6,416 nucleotides of DNA from Bryobacteraceae bacterium (lineage in GTDB: Bacteria; Acidobacteriota; Terriglobia; Bryobacterales; Bryobacteraceae). The translations under genes and the position numbers were made by a program. Numbering within the stretch: the first letter of the stretch is position 1; each line of letters starts with the position of its first letter. The stretch spans positions 1 to 6,416 of the forward strand of contig JASHWA010000130.1 of NCBI GenBank assembly GCA_030044325.1. The letters are read 5' to 3'. Shown here in pieces: positions 6,303 through 6,416 of this stretch. Below the pieces are notes generated by a model that was not told the DNA's origin, did no database searches, and saw only the letters and a program-made list of their open reading frames with translations.

Positions 6303-6416
6303 ATGAAAAAAGCTGCACCGAAAGTTCTGCTTACGGCTGCGATTCTGATTCCTGTGACGGTCTGCGCCCAGCCCAGGCCGGGAAACCCGACCACCGCTAC
6401 CGTCATCACCAAGGCG
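6303..6416 (+). CDS. Exported protein, N-terminal 38 residues only (3' truncated by the window edge)
   Basis: The ATG at 6303 opens a frame that stays open to the last base. The visible sequence begins MKKAAPK, continues with a hydrophobic core LLTAAILIPVTV and ends the leader at CAQP, a typical Sec signal peptide that likely cleaves between Ala22 and Gln23. C21 is preceded by VTV, which is a poor lipobox, so a lipoprotein is less likely. The mature part visible is Pro/Thr-rich (QPRPGNPTTATVITKA) and does not identify a family. A consensus promoter and strong ribosome site lie upstream, so this should be well expressed. It is divergent from the kinase gene and may or may not be functionally linked to it. 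Confidence 0.8.
   Translation, partial: MKKAAPKVLLTAAILIPVTVCAQPRPGNPTTATVITKA

Noticed and set aside
5813..6412. 199-residue minus-strand frame spanning the intergenic region, with a hydrophobic start
   Set aside because: It is antisense to the signal-peptide gene at 6303 and overlaps the kinase N-terminus in another frame. Its composition is not protein-like and it lacks a sensible start.

Overview
This looks like a high-G+C chromosomal segment from a bacterium, most plausibly Acidobacteriota (for example the Solibacter/Bryobacter group). That placement is an inference from gene families, not from a marker gene. It rests on a long PknB-type kinase carrying the short 'PDRxxRIxxIFxAAxELPxxxRxxYLxxACxxD' N-terminal domain and on a TPR protein whose first visible residues resemble the post-heme segment of the multiheme-cytochrome/TPR proteins common in that phylum.

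Layout: (1) Bases 1-1122, plus strand, hold the 3' part of a TPR-repeat gene that is open through the left window edge. (2) Bases 1155-6087, minus strand, hold three genes pointing the same way. In transcription order they are a membrane-spanning Ser/Thr protein kinase with a large C-terminal TPR region (6087 to 3079), a small membrane-anchored cysteine-containing protein of unknown family (3005 to 2436), and an exported serine hydrolase of the beta-lactamase/PBP fold (2327 to 1155). The gaps of 73 and 108 bp, with no convincing terminator in either, allow a single operon. (3) Bases 6088-6302 are a divergent intergenic region with a very good sigma-70-type promoter facing right. (4) From 6303 a new plus-strand gene begins with a signal peptide and runs off the right edge. 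It is too short to identify.

How the parts may work together (inference): the kinase has its catalytic domain before a single membrane helix and about 640 residues of TPR-rich sequence after it. With positive charges just before the helix, the TPR part is predicted to be outside the cytoplasmic membrane. The two following genes also encode products predicted to be outside or membrane-anchored, so the cluster could be an envelope sensing or maintenance unit. No direct evidence for that function is visible.

I see no tRNA, rRNA, CRISPR array, insertion sequence or phage gene. The least explained item is the small six-cysteine protein, whose G+C content is clearly lower than that of the kinase gene next to it.
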